Assembly: GCA_963826055.1 (NCBI GenBank)
Contig: CAWGVO010000009.1
Span: 186,001-250,000 of the forward strand
Direction: 5' to 3'
DNA length: 64,000 bases
Origin: JBBDMC01 sp963826055
Lineage (GTDB): Bacteria; Pseudomonadota; Alphaproteobacteria; Rhizobiales; Kaistiaceae
The notes beneath the pieces are model-generated. The model saw nothing but the letters and a program-made list of their open reading frames with translations. It was not told the origin of the DNA and did no database searches. This document shows, piece by piece, positions 9,759-20,427 of the stretch; positions within the stretch are counted from its first letter, which is position 1; each line of letters begins with the position of its first letter. The position numbers and the translations under genes were made by a program.

Positions 9759-10562
9759 ATGGCGCGCGGCACGCCCGGCTCCGACCGCGGGGCCGAACCG
9801 CGCGCCGCGGATGGCGCTGCGCCCGAAATTTCGTTTGTTATCCCCGCCTACAACGAGGAAGCGATCATCGCACGCTGCCTGGAGGCGGTGACGCGGGCAA
9901 TCGCCGCCGCCGGCTGCACCGCCGAGGTGATCGTCGTCAACAACGCCTCCACCGACCTGACGGGGAAGCGCGCCGCCGCCGTCCCCGGCGTGCGCGTGAT
10001 CGACGAGCCGGCGAAGGGCCTCGGCCCCGCCCGCCAGGCGGGCTTCCTCGCCGCCCGCGGCGACCTCGTCGCCAACATCGACGCCGACACCACGCCGACC
10101 GACCGCTGGCTTGCCTTCGTCCTCGATGCTTTCCGCCGCTCCCCCGACATTGTCGCCCTCAGCGGGCCGTTCGATTATTTCGATCTGCCGGTGGTGTGGC
10201 GCGGTCCGGTGCGCGCGTTCTATTTCGTCGCCTGGCTCGTCCACCTGTTCAACCAGCACGTCCTCCACGTCGGCGCCATGATTCAGGGTGGCAACTTCGT
10301 CGTCCGCCGCACGGCGCTCGCGGCCATCGGCGGCTTCGACACCTCCATCGACTTTTACGGTGAGGACACCGACATCGCCCGCCGTCTGAGCAAGGTCGGC
10401 CGGGTCGTGTGGACCTTCCGCCTGCCGATGAAAGCCTCCGGCCGCCGCCTGATCGAGGAGGGCGTGGTGCGAACGGGCCTCCGCTACGCGCTGAATTTTG
10501 TCTGGGTCACGGTCGTCGGCCGTCCGTGGACCACCACCCACACCGACGTGCGGACGCACTGA
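9759..10562 (+). CDS. Family 2 glycosyltransferase
   Basis: A 267-residue GT2 enzyme with FVIPAYNEEAIIARCL near residues 27-42, the acidic loop NNASTDLTG near 67, the DxD motif NIDADTTP near 108 and a GEDTDIARR motif near 203, typical of the acceptor/catalytic-base region of GT2 enzymes. A hydrophobic stretch near 150-165 may be membrane-associated. It follows the previous GT2 gene by 24 bases; the pair is only distantly alike. The likely job is lipid-linked glycan or glycolipid synthesis with the DedA protein. Confidence 0.82.
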   Translation: MARGTPGSDRGAEPRAADGAAPEISFVIPAYNEEAIIARCLEAVTRAIAAAGCTAEVIVVNNASTDLTGKRAAAVPGVRVIDEPAKGLGPARQAGFLAARGDLVANIDADTTPTDRWLAFVLDAFRRSPDIVALSGPFDYFDLPVVWRGPVRAFYFVAWLVHLFNQHVLHVGAMIQGGNFVVRRTALAAIGGFDTSIDFYGEDTDIARRLSKVGRVVWTFRLPMKASGRRLIEEGVVRTGLRYALNFVWVTVVGRPWTTTHTDVRTH

Positions 10563-10643
10563 CCGGCGTGGACCGCGCCGCTCCGACGTGCGAAACTCGC
10601 CTCCTTCCAAATTTGTGCCGCATTCTGGAGAACTGCTTCTCCG

Positions 10644-10949
10644 ATGGCCGATACCGACACCAGACCGCGCGTCAAGGTTAAGCCGAAGACCGAGCGGCCG
10701 CGCCTCCACAAGGTCATTCTGGTCAACGACGACTACACGCCGCGCGATTTCGTCGTCACGGTGCTGAAGGCGGTGTTCTCCATGAGCGAGGATCAGGCGC
10801 TGAGGGTGATGATCACCGCCCACACCCGCGGCACCTGCGTGGTCGCGGTCTACGCCCGGGACATCGCCGAGACCAAGGCGACCGAGGCCACGGACGCCGG
10901 CCGCAGCGCCGGCTACCCGCTGCTCTTCACCACCGAACCGGAGACCTGA
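10644..10949 (+). CDS. clpS: ATP-dependent Clp protease adaptor ClpS
   Basis: A 101-residue adaptor that delivers N-degron substrates to ClpA. The core begins at about residue 20 with LHKVILVNDDYTPRDFVV, which carries the N-end-rule pocket Asn-Asp-Asp, continues with KAVFSMSEDQALRVM and HTRGTCVVAVYARDIAE, and ends in a short tail. Length and motif order fit the family. Many alphaproteobacteria have two ClpS paralogues; which one this is cannot be told here. clpA is not adjacent. Confidence 0.92.
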   Translation: MADTDTRPRVKVKPKTERPRLHKVILVNDDYTPRDFVVTVLKAVFSMSEDQALRVMITAHTRGTCVVAVYARDIAETKATEATDAGRSAGYPLLFTTEPET

Positions 10950-11288
10950 GCGGCGACAGGCCAGGCAGCGGCGTTCGTCGGCACACGCCTCCGTGTTCCC
11001 GCACGCGCAGAAACCCGCAAGCCGCTTTCCCCGCGAAAGCGGGGACCCAGGGATTGGTGGCGGTTCCGCCGCCGGAGTCTCGCGCTGGATCCCCGATCAC
11101 GCGATGCGGCTGCGCCGCACGCGGTCGGGGAAGAACGTTTGAGTTTCACCGACACCACGGATCGGATCAAGAAACGGCCAGCAATCCTCCGCTTTCGCGG
11201 AGGATGACAAGTTTGGGGTTGGCGTACGTGTCCGGGAATCCCAGGCCTTGGGCCCACCGAAGATGCGACCCCGGCGGCCGCACCCAAG
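10950..11288. other. Intergenic region with dispersed repeats, no gene seen
   Basis: This stretch between clpS and the small gene at 11289 has no convincing coding frame. It is built from short palindromic blocks: a CCGCGAAAGCGG hairpin near 11028-11044, a long palindromic repeat at 11085-11136 (listed separately) and a CCTCCGCTTTCGCGGAGG hairpin near 11187-11204. Such mosaics are common between genes in Hyphomicrobiales. Confidence 0.6.
11085..11136 (-). repeat. Dispersed palindromic repeat, copy 1
   Basis: About 50 bases that match, in reverse orientation, the sequence at 31990-32038 with few differences. The core is the palindrome TGCGGCTGCGCCGCA, flanked by CCCCGATC and GGTCGGGG, which themselves pair. 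It would form a stable cruciform or RNA hairpin. No gene overlaps it. Confidence 0.75.
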
Positions 11289-11516
11289 CTACCGGCTGGC
11301 GACCTCGGCGGACACGAAGCCTTCCGTCCAGCCATCCTGGTCTAGGACATGCTCGAATATTTGAAATCCCGTGGGGTAATCCCTGAACCCGGGAAGCCCG
11401 CTCAGCCTCTGAATGGCAGCTTTCGCATTCTCTCTGGTTGAATAGATGCCGATGAGTTTTTCGTCATCCTCCCCGTCTTCCTTGGCACGGATGTGATAGA
11501 GCTTGAAAACCCTCAT
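11289..11516 (-). CDS. Small protein of unknown function (DUF7336-like)
   Basis: A 75-residue soluble protein starting MRVFKLYHIRAKED. The pattern of VYxLYH, then a Ser-x-Glu-x-Ala helix (STRENAKAAIQRL), then PGF-DYPxGFQIFEH resembles small uncharacterised proteins annotated DUF7336. It is a compact alpha/beta protein without signal peptide. It lies 26 bases downstream of gyrB on the same strand and may be read through from it. No function is known. Confidence 0.65.
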   Translation of the reverse strand: MRVFKLYHIRAKEDGEDDEKLIGIYSTRENAKAAIQRLSGLPGFRDYPTGFQIFEHVLDQDGWTEGFVSAEVASR

Positions 11517-11542
11517 GGGTACCTCCGCGAAATCCGCGAACA

Positions 11543-13969
<2,427 letters not shown>

Positions 13970-14169
13970 GCGTTGTTCCGTTGGGACGCGTGTGCGTTCA
14001 GGGGGCCGTTCAGGAGCTTTTTGACGGTCCGTTCGGCGGCCGGTTTGGGCGGCGAGAGAGGCCCGTGAATCACCCGCTTAATATAGCATCGCCGGGGCCG
14101 GATTTCGCCCCTTTGCCAAGAATTTAGGTGAATATTTTGCGCTGCACAATGGCGCCATTCCGCCGCATT

Positions 14170-15321
14170 TCACGCCTGCGGCCGAACCGCCCCGTCCTCG
14201 ACCTGAAATCGCTGGGTTTTTTCCCCCGTCGCGGCGAAAACGCCGGCGTCCGTGCCGGTCATGAACGCCTGGCAGCCCAGCTCCTCCAGGATCGCGAACA
14301 GCGCCTCCCGCCGGCTCTCGTCCAGGTGGGCGGCCACCTCGTCGAGAAGCACGATCGGCGTCTCGCCTGAGAGCCGTGTGGCGAGCCGCGCCTCGGCCAG
14401 CACCAGGCCGATCAGCAGCGCCTTCTGCTCCCCGGTCGAGCAGGTCTCGGCCGCCGCTTGCTTCGGTCCGTGGCGCACGCGAAGGTCCGAGCGGTGCGGG
14501 CCGGCTAGCGTGCGCCCCGCGTGCGCGTCGCGCGGCCGCTCCCCTTCGAGGTCGGCGCGGTAAAGGTCCTCCGTCGCGCTCGCCGAATGGCCGTCGAGCC
14601 AGTGTTCCAGCGGCCCTTCCAGCGCGATCTCGGCGAACGGGAAGGGCGATTGGCGGTCGCCCTCGGCGATCAGCGCCGCGATCTGGCCCGCCCACTCCCG
14701 CCTTGCCGCCGCGATGGCCACCGCCAGCTCCGCCATTTCAGCCTCGATCGCGTCGAGCCAGGCGGAATGGTCCGGTCCCTCGGCGAGCAGCTTGTTCCGC
14801 CCGCGCATCGCTTTTTCGAAGGCGTTGACCCGGCTGCCGTGGCTCTTGTCGATGGCGGTGACCGCCCGGTCGAGGAAGCGCCGCCGCTCCGAGGCCGCCC
14901 CGGTGAAGAGCCCGTCCATCCCCGGCGTCAGCCAAACGACACGGAGATGGTCGAGCAGCGCGTCGGGCGAGCGGGCAGGGGCGTGGTTGACCCTGACCAC
15001 GCGCCGTGCCTCCGGCCCCTCCGCCGTCATCGCCACCCCCGTGCCGAGATCGACCGCGCCATTGGCGTTGGCAACCGTTGCCGCGACCGCCCAGGTGCCG
15101 TCGCCCGGCCGCCGCGCCACCTCCTCAAGCGTCGCCCGCCGCAATCCCCGCCCCGGTGACAGGAACGAGACCGCTTCGAGCAGGTTGGTCTTGCCGGCGC
15201 CGTTGGGGCCGGTGAGCACCACCGGGCGCGGGTCGAAGGTGACCGACAGGCTGGCGTAACTGCGAAAGCCCGTGAGTTTCAGTGACGCGAGCGCGGTGCG
15301 GAAGGGAGGTTCGGGACCCAT
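14170..15321 (-). CDS. recF: DNA replication and repair protein RecF
   Basis: A 383-residue SMC-like ATPase that loads RecA at gaps. Walker A is GPNGAGKTNLLEA (about residues 35-47), the ABC-type signature is STGEQKALLIGLVLAEARL, and Walker B is PIVLLDEVAAHLD. I chose ATG at 15321 because the protein then begins with the conserved LKLTGFRSYASLSV; the frame is open further upstream but non-conserved. It is separated from dnaN by 357 bases that hold an opposite-strand mini-gene. Confidence 0.95.
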   Translation of the reverse strand: MGPEPPFRTALASLKLTGFRSYASLSVTFDPRPVVLTGPNGAGKTNLLEAVSFLSPGRGLRRATLEEVARRPGDGTWAVAATVANANGAVDLGTGVAMTAEGPEARRVVRVNHAPARSPDALLDHLRVVWLTPGMDGLFTGAASERRRFLDRAVTAIDKSHGSRVNAFEKAMRGRNKLLAEGPDHSAWLDAIEAEMAELAVAIAAARREWAGQIAALIAEGDRQSPFPFAEIALEGPLEHWLDGHSASATEDLYRADLEGERPRDAHAGRTLAGPHRSDLRVRHGPKQAAAETCSTGEQKALLIGLVLAEARLATRLSGETPIVLLDEVAAHLDESRREALFAILEELGCQAFMTGTDAGVFAATGEKTQRFQVEDGAVRPQA

Positions 15322-15438
15322 CGTGGCCGTCTTAAAGCAACTGGGGAAGAAATGGGTCCGGGATTGGGTCAGAACAGGGAGATACCGCGGTATCCGGTGC
15401 CGCCGCACGTCGCGGCCACCGGTCGCTGGGTCCTGATC

Positions 15439-15467
15439 TTGCACTGCACCACGGCGCAGTCCATATT
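15439..15467 (+). promoter_or_regulatory. Candidate promoter for the mini-gene at 15504
   Basis: TTGCAC (15439-15444), a 17-base spacer and CATATT (15462-15467) resemble a weak sigma-70 type promoter on the plus strand. A start near 15474 would give a 30-base leader ending in the extended Shine-Dalgarno sequence. The match is modest (3/6 and 4/6). Confidence 0.35.
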
Positions 15468-15488
15468 CGGCGCTCCCGTCAACAACTG

Positions 15489-15502
15489 AAAGGAGGTGAT
15501 CC
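15489..15502 (+). promoter_or_regulatory. Exceptionally long Shine-Dalgarno sequence
   Basis: AAAGGAGGTGATCC is a perfect 14-base complement of the 3' tail of bacterial 16S rRNA (GGATCACCTCCTTT), far longer than the usual 4-6 pairs. One base separates it from a GTG start at 15504. The flanking sequence does not match the rest of the 16S rRNA end, so it is not an rRNA fragment. Confidence 0.75.
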
Positions 15503-15503
15503 A

Positions 15504-15578
15504 GTGTCTCATTGTCTTACGCCGCGTGCGGTGGAGCTGACCTGGAACCTCGCCGCCTGCGAGGTCCTCGCCTCCTGA
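15504..15578 (+). CDS. Putative 24-residue peptide with perfect ribosome-binding site
   Basis: A GTG-initiated frame encodes a 24-residue peptide that begins MSHCLTPRAVELTW and ends ACEVLAS, then TGA. It lies on the plus strand between dnaN and recF, which are both on the minus strand. An upstream 14-base Shine-Dalgarno sequence, a weak promoter-like sequence and a downstream hairpin with a T run in the same direction make it a self-contained transcription unit. It has two cysteines and no membrane segment. PqqA has a similar length but the Glu-x3-Tyr motif is missing. I do not recognise a family. It may be a real peptide or a ribosome-capturing RNA. Confidence 0.55.
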   Translation: MSHCLTPRAVELTWNLAACEVLAS

Positions 15579-15625
15579 GTTGGGGCTGAGTTTGGTCAAG
15601 CCGCGGTAACGCGGACTGGCAATGG

Positions 15626-15660
15626 AAGGGCCGTCCCGAGGGGCGGCCCTTCGCATTTTT
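15626..15660 (+). terminator. Intrinsic terminator for the plus-strand mini-gene
   Basis: AAGGGCCG (15626-15633) pairs with CGGCCCTT (15644-15651), followed by CGCATTTTT. The T run lies on the plus strand, so it ends transcripts coming from the mini-gene rather than from dnaN, although the stem may also act on dnaN mRNA from the other side. Confidence 0.75.
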
Positions 15661-15678
15661 CAGCCCCTGCCGGCGCCC

Positions 15679-16809
15679 CTACACCCGCATCGGCATCAGT
15701 ACGTAGAGCGCGTCGGCGGCGCCGTCGTCGAGGATGAGGGTCGGCGAGCCGGGATCGGCGAAGCGGAACTCGGCTGCCTCCGTTTCCAGCCGCTCGGCCA
15801 CGTCGAGCAGGTAGCGCGCGTTGAAGCCGATCTCCAGGTCGTCCGATCCGTAGTCGACACCCAGCTCCTCGGTGGCGCTGCCCGAGTCCGGGTTGTTGAC
15901 CGACAGCACCATCCGCCCGTCGCTGAGCGCCAGCTTCACCGCCCGCCCGCGTTCCGAGGAAATCGTCGACACCCGGTCGACCGCCTCCTTGAATTCGTCG
16001 CGGTCGACCTTGAGCACCTTGTCGTTCCCCTGCGGGATGACGCGGGCGTAGTCGGGGAAGGTTCCGTCGATCAGCTTCGAGGTCAGGATCACGTCGCCGG
16101 ACGCCGATCCGGGAATGGTGACGCGGATCTTGGTGTCCGACACCTCGATATCGGCGGTCGCCTCCGGGTCCTCGGTGAGCTTCTGGATTTCGCCGACCGC
16201 CTTGCGCGGCACGATGACGCCGGCCATCCCCGACGATCCTTCCGGCGCCTCCAGCTGCGATTGCGCCAGGCGGTGGCCGTCGGTGGCGACCGCGCGCAGC
16301 ATCGCCGTGCCGTCCACCGTGACCACGTGCAGGTAGATGCCGTTGAGGTAGTAGCGCGTCTCCTCGGTCGAGATGGCGAACTGGGTGCGGTCGATCAGCT
16401 TCTTGATCGCGCTCGCCGCCAGCGTGAAGCGGATCGGGAAGTCGCCGGTGGTGATGTCGGGGAAGTCGGCCTCCGGCAGCACCTGCAGCGTGAACCGCGA
16501 GCGCCCCGATTTGACCGCCAGCTGGCTGCCGTCGCCGGTGTCGAGCGAGACCTCCGCCCCGTCCGGCAGCTTGCGCACGATGTCGTGCAGGATGTGGGCC
16601 GGCACGGTCGTGGCGCCCGCCTGGCCGACCTCGGCCGGCACCGTCTCGGTGATCTCCAGGTCGAGGTCGGTGGCTTTCAGCGTCAGCCGTCCGCCCTCCG
16701 CCCGCAGGAGCACGTTGGACAGGATCGGGATGGTGTTGCGTCGCTCCACCACCCGGTGAACGTGGCCGAGGGAGCGGAGGAGATGCGATCGCTCGACGGT
16801 CGCGCGCAT
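15679..16809 (-). CDS. dnaN: DNA polymerase III beta sliding clamp
   Basis: A 376-residue clamp, close to the usual ~370. It begins MRATVERSHLLRSLGHVHRVVERRN..., shows the clamp repeat segments (for example NTIPILSNVLLRAEGGRLTL and GFNARYLLDVAERL) and ends in the typical LPMRV. Two subunits form a ring that tethers polymerase III to DNA. It lies 117 bases downstream of dnaA on the same strand, in the conserved dnaA-dnaN order. Confidence 0.97.
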   Translation of the reverse strand: MRATVERSHLLRSLGHVHRVVERRNTIPILSNVLLRAEGGRLTLKATDLDLEITETVPAEVGQAGATTVPAHILHDIVRKLPDGAEVSLDTGDGSQLAVKSGRSRFTLQVLPEADFPDITTGDFPIRFTLAASAIKKLIDRTQFAISTEETRYYLNGIYLHVVTVDGTAMLRAVATDGHRLAQSQLEAPEGSSGMAGVIVPRKAVGEIQKLTEDPEATADIEVSDTKIRVTIPGSASGDVILTSKLIDGTFPDYARVIPQGNDKVLKVDRDEFKEAVDRVSTISSERGRAVKLALSDGRMVLSVNNPDSGSATEELGVDYGSDDLEIGFNARYLLDVAERLETEAAEFRFADPGSPTLILDDGAADALYVLMPMRV

Positions 16810-16925
16810 GACTGGGCCTTCGGTATGGGGCGGCTAGCGCCGCCGATCGGGGAGGGCGGATGTCTGCCATCCGCCAGGGTCACGGCAAATTGGCCCGGCG
16901 TCCCGCGATTGGCAAGGGCGATCGC

Positions 16926-18357
16926 TCATTCGTCGATCATGCGCTTCAGGAGCTCGATCTCCTCGGCCAGCGTTTTGTCGCCCTGGATCATCTCCTCGAT
17001 CTTGCGCACCGCGTGCAGCACCGTGGTGTGATCGCGGCCGCCGAAGCGCCGGCCGATCTCCGGCAGCGAGCGCGGCGTCAGCACCTTGGCGAGATACATG
17101 GCGATCTGCCGCGGCCTGACGATCGTACGCGTGCGCCGGCTCGACAACAGGTCCGCCTTCGACACGTTGTAGTGGCGCGCCACCACACGCTGGATATCCT
17201 CGATCCGTACCCGCCGCGGCTCGCGCGCGCCCACCAGGTCGCGGAGCGTGATCTCGGCCGAGGCGAGCGTCACCGGCTGGCGGGTGAACTGCCACTGGGC
17301 GACCAGCCGGTTGAGCGCGCCTTCCAGGTCGCGTCCGTTGGAGACCACCGACTGGACGGCGTATTCCAGGATGATGTCCGGAATGTCGAGGCCGGGATTC
17401 TGCGCCTGCGCGCTGGCGTAGCGCGAGGTCAGGATTTCGCGGCGCATCTGGATGTCGGGCGCCGCGATCTCGAAGGCGACGCCGCCCCGCAACCGCGAGC
17501 GCACCCGCTCGTCGAGCGTTTCCAGTTCGGCCGGCGGCCGGTCGGCGGCCACCACCACCTGGCGGGCGCCGTCGATCAGCGCGTTCAGCATGTGGCAGAA
17601 CTCCTGCTGGACCGACTTGCCTTGCAGGAACTGCATGTCGTCGATGAGCAACAGGTCGATGTCGCGCAGGCTCTCCTTGAACGGGATGGCCGACTGGCTG
17701 CGGATCGCCGCCACGAAGCGGAACATGAAGTGCTCGGCCGTGAGGTAGACCACCTTGCGCCCGGGGTGGGCGAGCCGCGCCGCGCGCGTCGTGGCGTGGA
17801 GGAGGTGGGTCTTGCCGCGTCCGACGCCGGCGTGGATGTAGAGCGGGTTGAAATGCGTCGATTTCCCCGACACCGATTCGGCGACCGACGCGCGCCGCCG
17901 CGAAGGCGAGGCGGTTGGCGGCGCCCTCGCAAAACGTTTCGAAAGAGTAACGCGGCTCGACCGGCGAGCCGCCAAGCGCTCCTTGCGGCTCCGGTGCCCG
18001 CCGCGGTGCGCTGATCGTTGCCGGCAGCGCCGCCGGTGTCGGCATAGGGGCCGCCACGGCCTCCGTCTTCTCCACCCGCGGCGCGCCCTTGGTGCGCACC
18101 GTTCCGCGCACCAGGAGTTCGATGCGCATGATCGCCTTGTGCTCGTTCTTCCAGAGCCTCAGCAGCCGGTCGCTGTAGTGCGAGGTGATCCACGATTTGA
18201 GGAACCGCGTCGGTACCGACAGATAGACCAGGCTGACGTTGGCTTCCTCGAACTCGACCCGGGCGAACCAGCTGTTGAAGACGTCTTCCCCGAGCTCGGT
18301 GCGCAGACGCTGCTTGACACGCAACCACTGATCCGCGTTCGGCCCGGTTGCCGTCAT
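16926..18357 (-). CDS. dnaA: Chromosomal replication initiator DnaA, with an apparent one-base frameshift
   Basis: DnaA binds origin boxes and opens oriC. The N-terminal part starts at ATG 18357 (MTATGPNADQWLRVKQRL) and runs about 155 residues, ending in FETFCEGAANRLAFAAAR. The AAA+ and DNA-binding parts continue in another frame from SVAESVSGKSTHFNPLY through Walker A (GVGRGKTHL), LLLIDDMQFLQGK and the domain IV signature GRRFGGRDHTTVLHAVRKI. Removing one base in CGCG at 17889-17892 restores a continuous protein of about 476 residues. dnaA is essential, so an assembly or sequencing error is the likeliest cause. Everything else about the gene looks intact. Confidence 0.93.
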
Positions 18358-19223
18358 CGAACCGCCCTCCTCGGTGTGAATGTTGCCGGCCGCCACCCGC
18401 CTGTCCGCGTGGGGTGGCACCGGGTTGCTTGTCAGGTCGCCTGAAACGAGAACGTCACCTCCGTAGCCGGTTGAAACTGTCATGCCCGCACCCCGTCCGT
18501 TGCGCCGCCGAGGGCGACCGCCATCGGGCCGGCGCTGGGCCGGGAAAGGTTGAAACGGATAGTCGTGTCTGGATGCGCCCCGACCGGGACTGGCGGTTGG
18601 TCTGACATGCGTGCCCCCTGCGCGCGCCAAAATACGCCGCGGCGCGCGGTTATGAATGCCCAACAAATTTCATTATCCCGGAAGACTCCCGACGGGAGCC
18701 CAGGACCACACTCTTTGACGCCTACTTAAGAGCGCATCTACAAGACGATGACGTATCCGATACTAGAATAGCTCTAGTAAGTACTGCCGCATTACTGAAA
18801 GACCAGCCCAATCCGGATTCGTCAACTTGTAAGAACGCTTGTTCTTGTTGCTTACCCACTGAAAATATACAGACGCGGCCGCCCTCGCAAGCAGCGATCC
18901 GCCGACCCGCCCGCGAATCCCGCTCCGCCACCCCGCCGCTCGCGATTCCAGGAAAAGCGCCGCCTTCGGCCCCGACTGTAACCGCTTGGGAGTCAATGGA
19001 TTCAATTTCGCGATGGCCCGGCAGTGTTGTCAAAAAATAGCAGTCGAACTTTTTTTGCCCCTCTCCCCCTTGACTCATCGGGAATCTCCAGCGTGCGGCG
19101 AGCCCCGATTGCAACTTGCTCTCATGGTGTTGAATCAAAACGAGATTGAATGTCAGGCGCGGCCCGCCCCGGCACCCTGCGGCGCGCGGCGCGCCGCCGC
19201 CGAAACCGCGTTAGCCACCAAAT
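18358..19223. other. dnaA-rpsT intergenic region, candidate dnaA control region or origin
   Basis: There is no convincing gene here; open frames of up to 138 codons have no recognisable protein character. Base composition falls well below the surrounding GC level, with A/T-rich patches near 18720-18780 and 19030-19060. I did not find perfect TTATCCACA DnaA boxes by eye. Nine GANTC sites cluster at 18684-19136. The location between dnaA and rpsT suits a dnaA promoter region and possibly oriC, but neither is proven. Confidence 0.5.
18684..19136. promoter_or_regulatory. Cluster of nine GANTC (CcrM) methylation sites upstream of dnaA
   Basis: GANTC occurs at 18684, 18816, 18915, 18944, 18990, 18999, 19072, 19082 and 19132. 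About two would be expected in 450 bases by chance at one per 256 positions. CcrM methylates GANTC in alphaproteobacteria and its methylation state links dnaA transcription to the cell cycle in Caulobacter. The cluster lies 330-780 bases upstream of the dnaA start. Confidence 0.6.
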
Positions 19224-19250
19224 GAAAAAGCCCGGTCCTTCGACCGGGCT
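19224..19250 (-). terminator. Intrinsic terminator of rpsT
   Basis: Read on the minus strand, AGCCCGGTCG is followed by a short AAGG loop, then CCGGGCT and TTTT. It begins 28 bases after the rpsT stop. The stem is strong and the T run directly follows it. Confidence 0.85.
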
Positions 19251-19277
19251 CGTCCAATCTCGCGCTGCTCGTCTTCG

Positions 19278-19544
19278 TTAGCCGCCGAGCGCCTTCACGC
19301 GCGCCGCCAGGCGCGCCACTTTCCGCGATGCGGTGTTGGGATGGACCACGCCTTTCGACGCGGCGCGCATCAGTTCGGGCTGCGCCGCCTTGAGCGCCGC
19401 GGCCGCTGCGGTCTTGTCGCCGGCGGTGATTGCCTCTTCGACCGAGCGCACGAAGGTGCGCACGCGGCTTCGGCGGCTGGCGTTTACCTCGGTCTGGCGC
19501 GCGATCCTGCGCGTCGCCTTCTTGGCTGAGCGGGTGTTGGCCAT
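19278..19544 (-). CDS. rpsT: 30S ribosomal protein S20
   Basis: An 88-residue basic protein that binds 16S rRNA early in 30S assembly. It begins MANTRSAKKATRRIARQ, with the usual Arg/Lys-rich N-terminal helix, and contains KGVVHPNTASRKVARL, the conserved S20 C-terminal segment. ATG at 19544 was chosen because the family starts MAN; six extra residues in the open frame are not conserved. An AGGA motif precedes it. It lies upstream of dnaA with its own terminator. Confidence 0.97.
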   Translation of the reverse strand: MANTRSAKKATRRIARQTEVNASRRSRVRTFVRSVEEAITAGDKTAAAAALKAAQPELMRAASKGVVHPNTASRKVARLAARVKALGG

Positions 19545-19635
19545 CCGTAAATCCTGGTTCAACTGGGGCCGGCGGCGAGGCCACCGGAAGTCGGGCGTGC
19601 TTATAGGTGGGAGATCGCCGTTTCGTCAATGGCAC

Positions 19636-20410
19636 CTAGCGGTTCTTGAATTGGGGGGCCCGCTTGGCAATGAAGGCCGCCATCCCCTCTTTCTGGTCCT
19701 CGGTGGCGAACATGGCGTGGAACAGGCGCCGCTCGAAGCGGATCCCCTCGGCGAGCGGGGTCTCGTAGGCTCGGTTGACCGCCTCCTTGGCCATCATCAC
19801 CGCCGGCAGCGAGTAGCCGGCGATCTTGGCCGCGACCGCCATCGCCTCCGCCATCAGCGCGTCGGCCGCCACCACCCGCGACACGAGCCCGGCGCGTTCC
19901 GCCTCGCCCGCGTCCATCATCCGCCCGGTCAGGATCATGTCCATCGCCTTGGCCTTGCCGATCGCGCGCGGCAGGCGCTGGGTTCCGCCGATGCCGGGCA
20001 TGATGGCGAGTGTGATCTCCGGCTGGCCGAATTTGGCGGTGTCGGCCGCGATGATGATGTCGCACATCATGGCGAGCTCGCACCCGCCGCCGAGACAGTA
20101 GCCCGCCACCGCCGCGACGATCGGCTTCCGCGTCCGCGCCACGCCGTGCCAGCACCGCCGCCTGCTCGTTGAGGTACGCCTCGGCGAAGGTGAGCGACGC
20201 CATCTCCTTGATGTCGGCGCCGGCGGCGAACGCCCTCTCCGACCCGGTGATGACCATGGCGCCGATGTTGGCGTCCGCCTCGAATGCGTCGATCGCGCCG
20301 GCGATCTCGATCCCGGTCGCCGTGTTGAGCGCGTTCAGCACCTGCGGCCGGTTGATCCTGATCAGCCCGACGCGGTCGCGGGTCTCCGTTTCGATGTTGT
20401 CATAAGCCAT
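19636..20410 (-). CDS. Enoyl-CoA hydratase, with an apparent one-base frameshift
   Basis: A crotonase-fold enzyme of beta-oxidation that hydrates enoyl-CoA. The N-terminal ~87 residues (MAYDNIETETRDRVGLIRIN..., oxyanion-hole segment AFAAGADIKEMASL) are in one frame; the rest (ARTRKPIVAAVAGYCLGGGC with oxyanion glycines and the catalytic Glu of CELAMMCD, then GLVSRVV and FIAKRAPQFKNR) is in another. Dropping one base near 20143 joins them as LARVARTRKPIV, with the same spacing as homologues, for a ~257-residue protein. It lies between mutM and rpsT on the same strand, 17 bases after mutM. Frameshift by sequencing error is likely; a true pseudogene is possible. Confidence 0.88.
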
Positions 20411-20427
20411 GATGTTTCCCTTGATCG

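Noticed and set aside
15487..15503. Possible 16S rRNA 3' end on the minus strand
   Set aside because: Only the tail CTGGATCACCTCCTTTC matches; the adjoining 16S sequence (for example AACCTGCGG) is absent.
18722..19138. 138-codon minus-strand frame in the dnaA-rpsT gap
   Set aside because: Composition is not protein-like, no motif is seen, and the region has regulatory features (GANTC cluster, AT-rich patches).
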